A stretch of DNA of 64,000 nucleotides from Lacimicrobium alkaliphilum (lineage in GTDB: Bacteria; Pseudomonadota; Gammaproteobacteria; Enterobacterales; Alteromonadaceae): the NCBI RefSeq assembly GCF_002591895.1, contig NZ_NISX01000014.1, positions 54,058 to 118,057 of the forward strand, written 5' to 3'. Below the pieces are notes generated by a model. That model searched no databases. It saw only the letters and a program-made list of their open reading frames with translations, and had not been told where the DNA came from. Position numbers and translations under genes: made by a program. Below are positions 17,239 through 26,452 of this stretch, piece by piece. How positions within the stretch are numbered: the stretch's first letter is position 1; every line of letters starts with the position of its first letter.

Positions 17239-19167
17239 TTGGAACGCAGGCATCAGAACAGGCACCTTCATCCTCATCAGCAGTTAGGCCGGCGGCTGGT
17301 ATTTCGGATCATCCTCTGGGCATTGCTGGTTTTGCTTGTTGCATCGGCAATCACTTTCTTCACCGCTTACCCTCGCTCTCAGGAGCGCATTGTCACTTCA
17401 CTTAAACAGGATATTCAGATGGCACTGGTGCCGACGGAAATGTTGTTTGCACAGATTACAGATAATGCAGAAACACTGACTCAATCCTTTATTCGCCAGT
17501 ATCGTTTTCAGCAAACCCATTCTGGGCGCAGTAGTGCACTTTTTGATGATTGGTTCGAGCAGACCTCCGTGGGCGTAAAGCGGCTGAAACAGCAATACTT
17601 TGATGGTGCCGAGGATAATCATCAGTTAATAAAAGGTATGTCGGCGTTTATTGGGAAATCAGATGAGCCGCTGGATGATGAACGCAAGGCCCGTATTGTT
17701 GCCGCCACTTTGACTCTGAATGAATTAGGGCCGGCCTGGTCAAAAGTGGTCAGCAACAGTCATTTGTCGATGCCGGAAAATGCACTGATTATGTATTCAG
17801 AGGACAGTGCCTGGGGGCGCATTGCGGACGAAAATCTTATCATGACCGATTACAGTGTGTTGCGCTCTAGCCTACAGTCGCAGAACCCTGAGCGGGCACC
17901 TAACTGGACTGGCCTTTATTATGATGCGTCTGCTGGTGTCTGGACCATCACTTATCAACACCCCATAGATCTTAACGGCAGACATCTGGCGAATGCCAGT
18001 TTTGACGTGGAGCTGGGTAAGCTACTGAATGATTTGCAAACACAAAGGGATGTAGGTGCAAACTACATGGTACTGAACAATCAGGGGGATCTGATTGCCG
18101 CATCTGATATCAGTGAAAACCTTAAAAATCAGCCTTTGCTTAGCCATGACAATTATGACGACCCTCTGTACCAGTCGGTTTATGGCCTGATTAATACGCT
18201 GCGAGATGCGCCCTCCGCTGAGGTGTTTGAGAATGCCGTTCCTGGCCATCTTGTGATTTTGCAACAGATACCAAGGTTGCAGTGGTGGTATGTGGCGCTT
18301 TACCCGCAGGATGGTATTCGTGAACAGGCCAGCATACAACCATTGCGGCTGAGCATTACCGGTCTGTTAATATTGGGATTACTGCTATTGATTGTACACT
18401 GGCAGGTTACCCGGGAAGTGTCTCTGCCCTTGCGCAGGCTGGCGTCAGTTGCCAGCCAGATGGACGCCAAAAACTATCAGGACGTGATTGCCAGCAGCGA
18501 CAGACAGTGGCGGTTTAAAGGAGAAGTAAAGCTGGCACTGGATGCGTTCAGAACCATGGCAAGACGGTTTGTCAACGCACAGCACAGCCTGGAAAAACAG
18601 GTCAGCGAGAGAACCGCAGAGCTTGCACAAGCGAACAAGCGTCTCCAGCATCTTGCTCATATCGACGGCCTCACGGGGCTGATGAACAGGCGTTCTTTCG
18701 ACCGTGACCTGCAAAAGGTATTGTCTGAACACACCCCTTTTATTCTCGCTCTTGCTGATATTGATGCGTTTAAACCCTTTAATGATCATTATGGGCACGA
18801 GGCCGGAGATCGGGTTTTGCAACAAGTCAGCCAGTGTTTGCTCTCTCTTGATGGCGTTATGGCCTATCGTTACGGCGGTGAAGAGTTTGCCCTGCTGATA
18901 CCAAAAGCCGTGATCAACGCCAATGCCTTATTCTTAACCAAAGTGGTGGAAAAGGTTGCGGCACTGCAAATCCCCCATGAATATAACAGCCGTAAGGCGG
19001 ATGTTGTCAGCATTAGCATGGGGGCAGTAATGGTCACGCCGGACAGCGCGCCCGCTGAGATAATTAATCAGGCCGATGAAAAACTGTATAAGGCGAAAGA
19101 GAAGGGCGGAAACTGTGTTGAGAGCAATATCAACACAGACTCAAATAGGGCTTTTAGCAGTTATTGA
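17239..19167 (+). CDS. Membrane diguanylate cyclase (GGDEF)
   Basis: 642 residues with an N-terminal membrane helix (residues 20-44), a periplasmic sensor region of about 330 residues, a second helix near 375-393, a HAMP-like and coiled-coil linker, and a C-terminal GGDEF domain. The active-site motif is GGEEF near residue 545, so cyclic-di-GMP synthesis is expected. The RxxD inhibitory site normally found five residues before it is absent (LDGV instead), so product inhibition may be lacking. The start appears to be TTG at 17239, since the frame closes upstream at TAA 17224 and no ATG or GTG fits before the first helix. Confidence 0.88.
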   Translation: MERRHQNRHLHPHQQLGRRLVFRIILWALLVLLVASAITFFTAYPRSQERIVTSLKQDIQMALVPTEMLFAQITDNAETLTQSFIRQYRFQQTHSGRSSALFDDWFEQTSVGVKRLKQQYFDGAEDNHQLIKGMSAFIGKSDEPLDDERKARIVAATLTLNELGPAWSKVVSNSHLSMPENALIMYSEDSAWGRIADENLIMTDYSVLRSSLQSQNPERAPNWTGLYYDASAGVWTITYQHPIDLNGRHLANASFDVELGKLLNDLQTQRDVGANYMVLNNQGDLIAASDISENLKNQPLLSHDNYDDPLYQSVYGLINTLRDAPSAEVFENAVPGHLVILQQIPRLQWWYVALYPQDGIREQASIQPLRLSITGLLILGLLLLIVHWQVTREVSLPLRRLASVASQMDAKNYQDVIASSDRQWRFKGEVKLALDAFRTMARRFVNAQHSLEKQVSERTAELAQANKRLQHLAHIDGLTGLMNRRSFDRDLQKVLSEHTPFILALADIDAFKPFNDHYGHEAGDRVLQQVSQCLLSLDGVMAYRYGGEEFALLIPKAVINANALFLTKVVEKVAALQIPHEYNSRKADVVSISMGAVMVTPDSAPAEIINQADEKLYKAKEKGGNCVESNINTDSNRAFSSY

Positions 19168-19367
19168 TATCGATACCCTGCTCACCGGAAGAGGGTTTAA
19201 TTTGGACGCGACCCTTTTCATTCTATAGATGAACAACCGGTCGATGTTTCTGTTCATTTAATATCTTTGTTCAATACTTTTGAACAAGAAATAAAGTTGA
19301 ACAAAAGTGACAAAGGCTCTGCCACTGGCTACCTGACTAAGTAACTATCGTTGAAGCGTAGGGAAAA

Positions 19368-19444
19368 TGGTGGCCCCTCCCAGACTTGAACTGGGGACCT
19401 ACCGATTATGAGTCGGGTGCTCTAACCAACTGAGCTAAAGGGCC
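19368..19444 (-). tRNA. tRNA-Ile2 (anticodon CAT)
   Basis: 77 nt on the minus strand with a full cloverleaf and the 3' CCA encoded. The acceptor stem is GGCCCTT/AGGGGCC, the D-arm AGCTCAGTTGG, the anticodon loop CTCATAA and the T-arm GTTCAAGTC. A CAT anticodon with a GGCCC acceptor start matches the lysidine-modified isoleucine tRNA (as in E. coli ileX) rather than tRNA-Met, so it should read AUA after TilS modification. Confidence 0.9.
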
Positions 19445-19493
19445 ATTTTTTGCGGTGTGGTGCCAGCAGCCGGAAGGCTACAAAGCGGTGCGC

Positions 19494-19522
19494 AGTATAA
19501 GCAGTTTTTTTTCTGATGTCAT
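19494..19522 (-). promoter_or_regulatory. Candidate tRNA-Ile2 promoter
   Basis: On the minus strand ATGACA (19517-19522) and TATACT (19494-19499) are exactly 17 bp apart, a near-consensus sigma-70 pair about 50 bp upstream of the tRNA. Confidence 0.55.
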
Positions 19523-19621
19523 CATTTTGCCTCCGCTGAACTGATTAAGAGGTGATTATTTAGCCGTTTTATCACGCTGTATGACAGGTGCCGGTGCTCA
19601 AGGCACCGGCACCCAATGAGA

Positions 19622-21031
19622 TCACAAGGGCAGGGGCACCGGCCTGCCGTTAAGTATGGCTTCTCCATCTTTAAGGCTAAATATTGCCTGATACCCACCC
19701 TCTGTCTTTTTGAGCAGTCCTTGCTTCGCCAGGTTCTCTAATATCAGCGGCGCCTGTTTCTGAGCCAGCTGTTGCATTTTGGTGTCATCCCACTGTTGTG
19801 GTGGTACCGTGGTTTCGAGCTGGCTCAGCATCTGCCGGGCGGCCAGGAACTCTGCCACTTCTTCGTCTATCTGAAGTTGCGCATCTGCCAGAGTGTGCTG
19901 AATCCAGAATCCTGTGTCAGCGATATTCTCCGGAAGGCTGTCGATGTTCACCAGTTTACTGTTGAGGTGGCCATTAAAATCGCCCTGAGGGAGAGTGCCT
20001 TTGAGGCTGGTGATATTCAGTTCAGGCTCTGGCTTGAGCAGCATCAGCAGGTTGTCGAGCATAAATTTTTGCGTAGCCTGGTTTACTTCTTCTGCATCCG
20101 TGGCATTTAAAGTTCTCACAAAGTTTTGATATTTTTTAAGAAAATCAGTGTCGACCTGACTAACCTGCATGGCCAGTTGTAAGTCGCTGGCATTAAATTC
20201 CGGCATGTTTAATCCGGCCAGTCGATAATCCAGAAGGAGGTCGCCGGTTTTATCCTGATCATTTACATGGCTCTTTGCCCGGAACTTCAGGCCGTTCAGG
20301 CCAATAAGCTGGTCCGATGCGTTCTGAGTGATATTCAGTTTTTCCAGGCTTAGCAGGGCGTCACTGTTGTAAAATTCGCCGCGCAGCATAATGGCGAAAT
20401 TGGCCTCGGCTTGCAGCGTAATGGCCAGCTCTTTGCTGTCGAGGTTCAGCTCTTTGCTTTGCAGGCTGAGTGAATCCGCCAGGCCGTGATAGCGAATCTC
20501 GCCACCGGTGATTTCACCACTGCCTGTATAACCACTGAAGTTAAGCGAGGAAAGTTGCTCGTTCTGGTTGCCGGTAAAGGCACTGAAGCTGTCCTGATAG
20601 CTGCTGTTACCGGTTAAGCCGGTTACACCCTGTATACGGTAAAATGGTAATTCTTCGGGCCAGGTCAGATGTTCTCTCAGTTTCTGGCCGTCAATGGTGG
20701 CTGTCCAGTCTGCCACACCCACAACACCTAAGTTGCTCAGCAGCAATGGGCCATGGTTGACGTTCAGGTTAACCTCAAACTCCGGCGCCACAGCACTATG
20801 CTGCGCCTGGGTTTGTTCCATGCCGGGAAAATCCATCTTAACCTTTATGACTGACCGGGTATTAAACCAGCTTTGCTCCAGTTCGGTAATCTCCAGTTCA
20901 TAACCAGGCATTTGGTTAATCTGTGAGACATTGTGCTGCAGGCTTTTTTCGACCTCGGTACCAATATATTTTGGGGAAATCGCTAAGGTCGCGACGACGA
21001 CGATGGCTCCGGCCAGCAAACCTTTTTTCAT
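19622..21031 (-). CDS. DUF945 (YdgA-like) periplasmic protein
   Basis: 469 residues. A single N-terminal hydrophobic segment (KKGLLAGAIVVVATLAISP) acts as signal or anchor. The rest matches the DUF945/YdgA family pattern (early LELEITELEQSWFNT-like segment, repeated strands ending in LNGRPVPL). YdgA-like proteins are abundant envelope proteins of unclear role. The ATG at 21031 follows an AAGGAG site; an in-frame start 29 codons upstream has no such site. It is divergent from the MbnP-like lipoprotein gene. Confidence 0.8.
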   Translation of the reverse strand: MKKGLLAGAIVVVATLAISPKYIGTEVEKSLQHNVSQINQMPGYELEITELEQSWFNTRSVIKVKMDFPGMEQTQAQHSAVAPEFEVNLNVNHGPLLLSNLGVVGVADWTATIDGQKLREHLTWPEELPFYRIQGVTGLTGNSSYQDSFSAFTGNQNEQLSSLNFSGYTGSGEITGGEIRYHGLADSLSLQSKELNLDSKELAITLQAEANFAIMLRGEFYNSDALLSLEKLNITQNASDQLIGLNGLKFRAKSHVNDQDKTGDLLLDYRLAGLNMPEFNASDLQLAMQVSQVDTDFLKKYQNFVRTLNATDAEEVNQATQKFMLDNLLMLLKPEPELNITSLKGTLPQGDFNGHLNSKLVNIDSLPENIADTGFWIQHTLADAQLQIDEEVAEFLAARQMLSQLETTVPPQQWDDTKMQQLAQKQAPLILENLAKQGLLKKTEGGYQAIFSLKDGEAILNGRPVPLPL

Positions 21032-21284
21032 AAAATACGCTCCTTGTAAGGTAACAATGTCAGGGCAGACAGGTGCTTTGAAAACTGCCGTCAACATTAC
21101 TATAACTGGCCGGTTCATGCCAGTTAACGGGTGCCGGTGGCAGCGTTATAAATCAATACTCTTCCGCTGCTGTGTGATTCGTTTTTATTAATACATTCGA
21201 TTAGTTAAAGCGTCTTGACGGGTACAGTGTGAAACACGCATCATAGTGGTCTGATAGCAGCAGTCTGATCTTTTTAAACCGATA

Positions 21285-22097
21285 ATGATAAAACACCTGA
21301 AGTTTCCTGAAGCGCTGATTCAAAGATTATGCGACCGCGCACCCATGTTAATGGTTGGCTGGCTGGCGAGTGTGTTGTTGTTATCCGGTTGCAGTTTTTT
21401 TGCCTCATCTCCGCCCCGTCTGAAAGTTGAGTTGCGCTACGACGACAAGCCGGTGCCCTGTGGAACGGCTTTAGGCATGAGTGGTGGTGGCTGGTATCTG
21501 GAGCATTCCAAATTCTATCTGAGTGAATTCCGTGACCAAAATGGTGCGCAGCTGAAACTGGAGAACAGTAAGTGGCAAACCGACAATGTGGTACTGGTGT
21601 CGATTGAGCAAAAAGATTGCTGGCGTGGCGGCGAAATGCCGGGTAATCACCAGATTCGTTTTAGCAAAGAGGTGGATCTGGGCACCATAGAGCGTCTTCA
21701 GTTTGTATTGGGGGTACCGATGAGCCCCGTTAGCCAGAACCCACTGACACAGCCTTCACCGTTAAATCTGTCGAGCATGTTCTGGTCAGTGCAGTCCGGG
21801 CATAAGTTTGCCCGAATAGAACTGAGTTCCGTGTCTGACACCTGGGCTTTTCATCTTGGTGGTGTTGATTGCGCTGACAATCAGAGTGCAGCCCAGCCAT
21901 GCTATAAAGCGAATTTGCTTGAATTTGAACTGACCCGCCCTGAGGGTGCGGCCAATACACTGGTGTTTCATATTGATCGCCTGCTTAAGGGTATTGAGCT
22001 GAATAAGGCCAACAGTTGTACCTTTCAGCCCGGTGAAAGCGAAACCTGCGAGATGGTGTTAAATAACCTTCATGAGTCGGTTATCGAGTGGATATAG
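21285..22097 (+). CDS. MbnP-like copper-associated lipoprotein
   Basis: 270 residues with a lipoprotein signal (LLLSGC, lipid Cys at residue 36), so it is probably membrane-anchored facing the periplasm. The mature part has the signature of the MbnP / metallo-mystery-pair four-Cys family: LGVPMSPVSQNP, SPLNLSSMFWSVQSGHKF, TWAFHLGG and paired cysteines (DCADN...QPCYK, SCTF...ETCEM). In the studied systems MbnP works with the dihaem protein MbnH, which oxidises a Trp of MbnP and helps copper binding. No MbnH gene adjoins it here. An internal ATG at 21345 would give a more typical short signal peptide. Confidence 0.75.
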   Translation: MIKHLKFPEALIQRLCDRAPMLMVGWLASVLLLSGCSFFASSPPRLKVELRYDDKPVPCGTALGMSGGGWYLEHSKFYLSEFRDQNGAQLKLENSKWQTDNVVLVSIEQKDCWRGGEMPGNHQIRFSKEVDLGTIERLQFVLGVPMSPVSQNPLTQPSPLNLSSMFWSVQSGHKFARIELSSVSDTWAFHLGGVDCADNQSAAQPCYKANLLEFELTRPEGAANTLVFHIDRLLKGIELNKANSCTFQPGESETCEMVLNNLHESVIEWI

Positions 22098-22222
22098 AGT
22101 TCACACATAGGGTTGGTATGGGCTAACAGCCGCGAATCTGTTGGTATAACCCTAAAACTCTGGTATCTTTCTGTTTACAATAAAAAATAGCCTAAGAGGC
22201 GCCTGTTGCAACGGGGAATATT

Positions 22223-22552
22223 ATGACCGAAAAGCCTTTCCTGCTGAGTGGTAGAAATACCCTCATCCATAAATTACGTAAATTTGATCTGTTAGTGCTC
22301 AATGGCGATGACATGCCAGCCGTACTGGTGACCCATAAAGGCATTAAAGAGTACCAGGGCAAGTTGCCGGAAAATAAGCGCGAAGCCAAGATGATGGATA
22401 TGGAGCTGATTGATGTCACCCTGAGCGACTTCTTCGGCGAGGAAAAGATCCTGTTGTTTATTCAGACCCTCAATGGCAAAGAATACAAAGTAGATTACAG
22501 CAAAGTAGACAGTAAATACTTTATTACCCTGCATCAGGGCAGCATTATCTGA
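22223..22552 (+). CDS. Small cytoplasmic protein of unknown function
   Basis: 109 residues, hydrophilic, with no signal peptide or membrane segment and no motif I recognise. A GGGGAA site lies at good spacing before the ATG and a strong terminator stands about 240 bp after the stop, so it is probably a real monocistronic gene. The sequence is mixed alpha/beta with charged surface residues, so it could be a small regulatory or binding protein. Confidence 0.6.
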   Translation: MTEKPFLLSGRNTLIHKLRKFDLLVLNGDDMPAVLVTHKGIKEYQGKLPENKREAKMMDMELIDVTLSDFFGEEKILLFIQTLNGKEYKVDYSKVDSKYFITLHQGSII

Positions 22553-22789
22553 GCCAACGCATTGTTATTCGTTATTTGCGGCATAGGTCGATTGTTGCCT
22601 ATGCTGCGTTTAGCTTCCCATCTGTTTCCTGCCAATAACGCTTGAGTTGCCACTGGTCACACTTTTCCTGTAGCTCGTCACAATGACATATTCAGGTAAC
22701 ACTACTTACTTATAATCCCCTTTGTTGGCGTAGTGAACCAACACTCAATACAGTATTGAATTTCTTTATGTGTATTGTTTCCCTGATTC

Positions 22790-22813
22790 GGGGGCCTTTG
22801 TGGCCCCTTTTTC
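22790..22813 (+). terminator. Rho-independent terminator
   Basis: GGGGCC (22791-22796) pairs with GGCCCC (22802-22807) and TTTTT follows immediately. This is a textbook terminator for rightward transcripts, placed just before the end of the opposing response-regulator gene. Confidence 0.75.
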
Positions 22814-22818
22814 TATTA

Positions 22819-24054
22819 TTACACTTCGATCTGGTATTGCTGGCACAGCTTGATCATGGTGTCGATGTGTAGTGGCTTGACGATATAGTGCTTTGCGCCA
22901 GACTTTGCAGCACGTTGTACCAGGTTTTTATGCTTGTTTCCTGTGAGAATCGCGACCGGAGTGTCACTATTAACACATTGCATATGGCTGAGCTGGTCAG
23001 CAACCATCAGGCCGTCTGTATCCGGCAGATTAATATCCATCAGGATCAGGGTGTACTGGTGGGTTTGCAGGTAGGCTAAGGCCCGCCTTCCCAAAGATGT
23101 CCAGTGAACTTCAAATCCCAGGTTCTCCAATAACTTACGGCTCATCATCGCACTGACATTGTCATCTTCCACTAGCAGTATTCTGGCTTTTTTGGTGGTA
23201 TCGGCAGGCTGTATGTCTTGGTTTAGTGATGGGCTATCTGTCTGCAATGGCATTTCGTCCTGCGGCATGTCCACTGTGTCTGATTCTTCTGTTTCCTCTG
23301 GCTTATCTTCTCTTGCAGGCGAAAATTTAAGCAGCAAAGCATCAAGTAAATCGAGTGCAGAGTGTTGCAGGCGAATTAACCGGGGCCTGAAGTTGCTCTG
23401 CTTAAGAGTGGAGAGCTGTTCCTGTAAATTTTGCAGCAGGCTTTCGTCCGGCTCATTCTGTTGCAGTGATGCTTCGGTATCAGAGATGGCCTGATCAAAC
23501 TCTTTTAATAGCTTATCGAACTCTACCTTAAGGCGGTTCTTGCGTTCAACGCCAACCCGCAATAGCTCCTCTTTTTCTTCGGGCAATGTCTGCCCGGCTT
23601 TCAGCTGTGGTAAGGGAGCAGAGTGGTTAAGGTATATTCCTAACTTTTCCAGTTGCTGGTAGCAAACCGTAACGGGCCGCTGCACCTCATATAGCGGGCG
23701 GGACAACAAATAATCATCAATCGCACGGCTGAGGAAATATTGAAATGCCTGCTTTTCATCCTGGCGTGAACAGGTGATCAGCAGCGAATGGTCATGCAGT
23801 TGATTGTCCGGTACCAAGGCCAGGCATTGATAGTAAAGGGCAAGTGAGTCGTGAATGTCTTCCTGAGACATCAGAATGATTTTACCAAACTCCTGCTTCA
23901 GACATTCCACCAAAGCGAGTTTGGAATTACTGACATTCAGAATGAGTTTGGAGTCTTGCAGCGTATGGATGAGTAATTCATCATCCTTGCGATTGGTCGT
24001 GTAAAAAAACACATGAAATTCATTTTTATCACGGTTTTTGGTCATGGCGTTCAT
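22819..24054 (-). CDS. Response regulator with C-terminal receiver domain
   Basis: 411 residues. The receiver domain is at the C-terminus (from about residue 288), with the acidic pair in LLVEDDN, the phospho-accepting Asp in LMDINLPD, the Thr in AILTGN and the Lys in YIVKPL, so it should accept phosphate. The first 280 residues include a degenerate REC-like part and a long charged coiled-coil region (about 165-230), with no known output domain. The start overlaps the end of the Hpt gene by 26 bases on the same strand, implying co-translation and a shared phosphorelay. The ATG at 24045 is an alternative start. Confidence 0.85.
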   Translation of the reverse strand: MNAMTKNRDKNEFHVFFYTTNRKDDELLIHTLQDSKLILNVSNSKLALVECLKQEFGKIILMSQEDIHDSLALYYQCLALVPDNQLHDHSLLITCSRQDEKQAFQYFLSRAIDDYLLSRPLYEVQRPVTVCYQQLEKLGIYLNHSAPLPQLKAGQTLPEEKEELLRVGVERKNRLKVEFDKLLKEFDQAISDTEASLQQNEPDESLLQNLQEQLSTLKQSNFRPRLIRLQHSALDLLDALLLKFSPAREDKPEETEESDTVDMPQDEMPLQTDSPSLNQDIQPADTTKKARILLVEDDNVSAMMSRKLLENLGFEVHWTSLGRRALAYLQTHQYTLILMDINLPDTDGLMVADQLSHMQCVNSDTPVAILTGNKHKNLVQRAAKSGAKHYIVKPLHIDTMIKLCQQYQIEV

Positions 24055-24394
24055 CCTTCAACACACTGTCGATGCTTGATAAAACCAGCTGGCATTGCTG
24101 ATTAAATTTCTCAAGCCAGGCATGTAAGTCATTTGTTTCCAGTGTAGCGCTAAGGAAGAGTTTTTCTCCAGCCTGGCTGACTTCATGTAATTTATCCGCC
24201 CCGAAGTACAACGCATTGCTTTTAAGATTGTGGGTAAGCTGGGCACATGCAGGCCAATTTTGCGACTTTATTGCCGCCTGGAGTTCTGACTGTCTGTCCT
24301 TCAGGCTTTGTTTGAAGTTAGTCAGCATTTCGCTCCGCTCTGCGTCAGAAATGTCACCAACATATTCTGTGATTTTGTTTGGATCTATGCTCAT
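24029..24394 (-). CDS. Hpt-domain phosphotransfer protein
   Basis: 121 residues forming a single histidine-phosphotransfer helical bundle. The phospho-His is His55 in LTHNLKSNALYFGADKL, the standard Hpt signature. It has no kinase domain, so it would shuttle phosphate between a hybrid kinase and a receiver. Candidate partners are adjacent: the hybrid kinase gene diverges upstream and the receiver protein gene overlaps its 3' end. Confidence 0.9.
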   Translation of the reverse strand: MSIDPNKITEYVGDISDAERSEMLTNFKQSLKDRQSELQAAIKSQNWPACAQLTHNLKSNALYFGADKLHEVSQAGEKLFLSATLETNDLHAWLEKFNQQCQLVLSSIDSVLKDERHDQKP

Positions 24395-24688
24395 GGGAAC
24401 CCCTTTAAGGCCCGAAATCAGGGAAGTTCTTCTATACTTTCATGCTGTGGCGCATTGTTTATTCTGTCACTGGCTATGGTTGCATGGTAAGCCGGAGATA
24501 CCGCCGTAGCGTTAATCTTCCACGTACCCAGTATAGCGCTGTTTTTTCACAACTCATTGTTATTTAGACAGTGTAGGTTTTTCAACCCATACTCTAACAC
24601 CATGGTATGCAGGATGGTTATCTGACGTATAGGTGCTGTCAGCTTGTCATGCACAAGCCGGAAAGTGTCAGAAAAAGGAGAGGGGTTT

Positions 24689-26266
24689 ATGAGGGGGGAG
24701 CAGGAGTTTATCAGCCAGTTTGGTGTGTTGCTGGATACCCTGCCACTGGAAATTGCACTGGTGGACGGCAGCGGCAAGATCATTGCTGTTAATAAAGGCT
24801 GGCGGGATTTTGCAAAGGAAAACGGCCTGACCCAGGCCGATGCCGCGGTTGGTCAGAATTACCTCAGCGTATGTTTTCAAAGCACAGGTGAACATTCCAC
24901 TTTCTCCAATGAGGCAGCAGAAGGTATTGCTTCGGTACTCAAAGGCCAGTTGCAGGACTTTGAGCTGGATTATCCTTGTGGTGTTCCCGGCGAGACCAGA
25001 TGGTACCGAATGAGAGTTCGGCCAGTAGAAACAAGTGATAATCATGTATTGGTCACCCACGACAATATAACCAGAGAGCATGTGCTGGGAGAGCAGTTGC
25101 GGATGGCTCATAAGCTGGAGAGTCTTGGCCAGTTAACGGCAGGCATCGCCCATGATTTTAACAATATGCTAACCGTGGTGATGGGTAACGCCGATATGCT
25201 TATAGACCTGGTTTCAGACAACGAAGCTAACGCTGACAAAGACGAACTATTGGAAATTGCTGAACTGATTCTGTCGGCTGGCCAGAGTGGCGCCGACCTT
25301 ACCCAGAGGTTATTGGCCTTTGCCCGTCGCCAGCCACACTCTCCCGAATTAGTGGATGTGAATAAGCTTGTCAATGATATGGAGCCTTTGTTGCGCTCTA
25401 CGCTGGGCGATAATATCGAGATTGAGTGGATACGGTCAGCTGGATTATGGCAAACAGTGGTGGATCCTTCGCAGTTGCAAAATGCGCTATTGAATCTTTG
25501 CATTAATGCGGTGGACGCTATGCCAGGGGGAGGTAAGCTCACAATAGAAACGGCTAATATTCACATGGATGACGCTTATGCCACAGAGCATCCGGGTATT
25601 TACAGCGATCAATATGTCATGATCGGTGTCGCCGATACCGGTGTCGGTATGGATGACGTTACCGTACAAAGAGTCTTTGAACCTTTCTTTACCACCAAAC
25701 CCAGGGGAAAGGGGACCGGTCTGGGCTTAAGCATGGTTTTCGGCTTTGTTAAGCAAAGCGGTGGGCAGGTCAATATCGACTCACAGCCGGGTGAAGGAAC
25801 AAGTATCAGGCTGTACTTGCCAAAAGTAACAGGTGTTCATTTACCTGTCTCCACCCCGCAAGAAGCAGATACGACAGATTCTTGCGACACCGGGCGTATA
25901 TTGCTGGTGGAAGACGATACAATGGTGCGAAAATTTGCAGAAGATGTACTGACCCGAGCCGGGTATCAGGTTTTTGCTGCAAGCCATGGGCAACAGGCGC
26001 TGGAGATACTTGAATCTCAGGGGGGAATGTCACTGATAATCATTGATGTGATCATGCCAGGCATGTCAGGAATAGAGCTTGCTGAAAACGTTGCCACTAC
26101 TTATCCGCAGATGAAAGCGCTGTATATTTCCGGTTATACCGGGAATGCAGACATCCATAATAACCGGCTGGATAACGGCGTGCGGATGTTGAGAAAACCC
26201 TTCAGAAGGGTGGAGCTGCTGAACACTGTAAAATCACTGCTGGCGATGCAAGACAGTAAACAGTGA
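24689..26266 (+). CDS. Hybrid sensor histidine kinase (PAS-HisKA-HATPase-REC)
   Basis: 525 residues without membrane segments, so cytoplasmic. A PAS-like sensor spans about 10-130. The phospho-His is His155 in IAHDFNN, of the HDFNN-type kinases. The ATP domain has NALLNLCINAVDAM, GVADTGVGM and GKGTGLGLSMV. A C-terminal receiver (about 405-520) has LLVEDD, the Asp in IIIDVIMPG and the Lys in LRKPF. All catalytic residues are present. The ATG at 24689 follows an AAGGAG site; an in-frame start 15 codons upstream is weaker. It is divergent from the Hpt gene and followed by the REC-EAL gene, suggesting one signalling module. Confidence 0.92.
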   Translation: MRGEQEFISQFGVLLDTLPLEIALVDGSGKIIAVNKGWRDFAKENGLTQADAAVGQNYLSVCFQSTGEHSTFSNEAAEGIASVLKGQLQDFELDYPCGVPGETRWYRMRVRPVETSDNHVLVTHDNITREHVLGEQLRMAHKLESLGQLTAGIAHDFNNMLTVVMGNADMLIDLVSDNEANADKDELLEIAELILSAGQSGADLTQRLLAFARRQPHSPELVDVNKLVNDMEPLLRSTLGDNIEIEWIRSAGLWQTVVDPSQLQNALLNLCINAVDAMPGGGKLTIETANIHMDDAYATEHPGIYSDQYVMIGVADTGVGMDDVTVQRVFEPFFTTKPRGKGTGLGLSMVFGFVKQSGGQVNIDSQPGEGTSIRLYLPKVTGVHLPVSTPQEADTTDSCDTGRILLVEDDTMVRKFAEDVLTRAGYQVFAASHGQQALEILESQGGMSLIIIDVIMPGMSGIELAENVATTYPQMKALYISGYTGNADIHNNRLDNGVRMLRKPFRRVELLNTVKSLLAMQDSKQ

Positions 26267-26452
26267 ATCCGTTGTGGTTCTTTGACAAGCCCATGTTTAT
26301 CACCAATCCTTAAATGTGAACAATAAACCTGTTCAACTGAAAACTGGCTTTTGCTGATAGGGTGCCAGATTAATACACAAAGTAATGGCCCGTGCAGCAA
26401 ACGCTTAACAAATCGCCTGAAATTCAGTTAGTCCTTCTCCGCGAGGTTTACT

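Noticed and set aside
19368..19444. Integration site for an island at the tRNA gene
   Set aside because: No integrase, no duplicated tRNA 3' end and no change in gene type on either side.
19368..19444. tRNA-Met as an alternative reading of the CAT anticodon
   Set aside because: The acceptor and arm sequences match the isoleucine-2 (lysidine) tRNA and lack initiator or elongator Met features.
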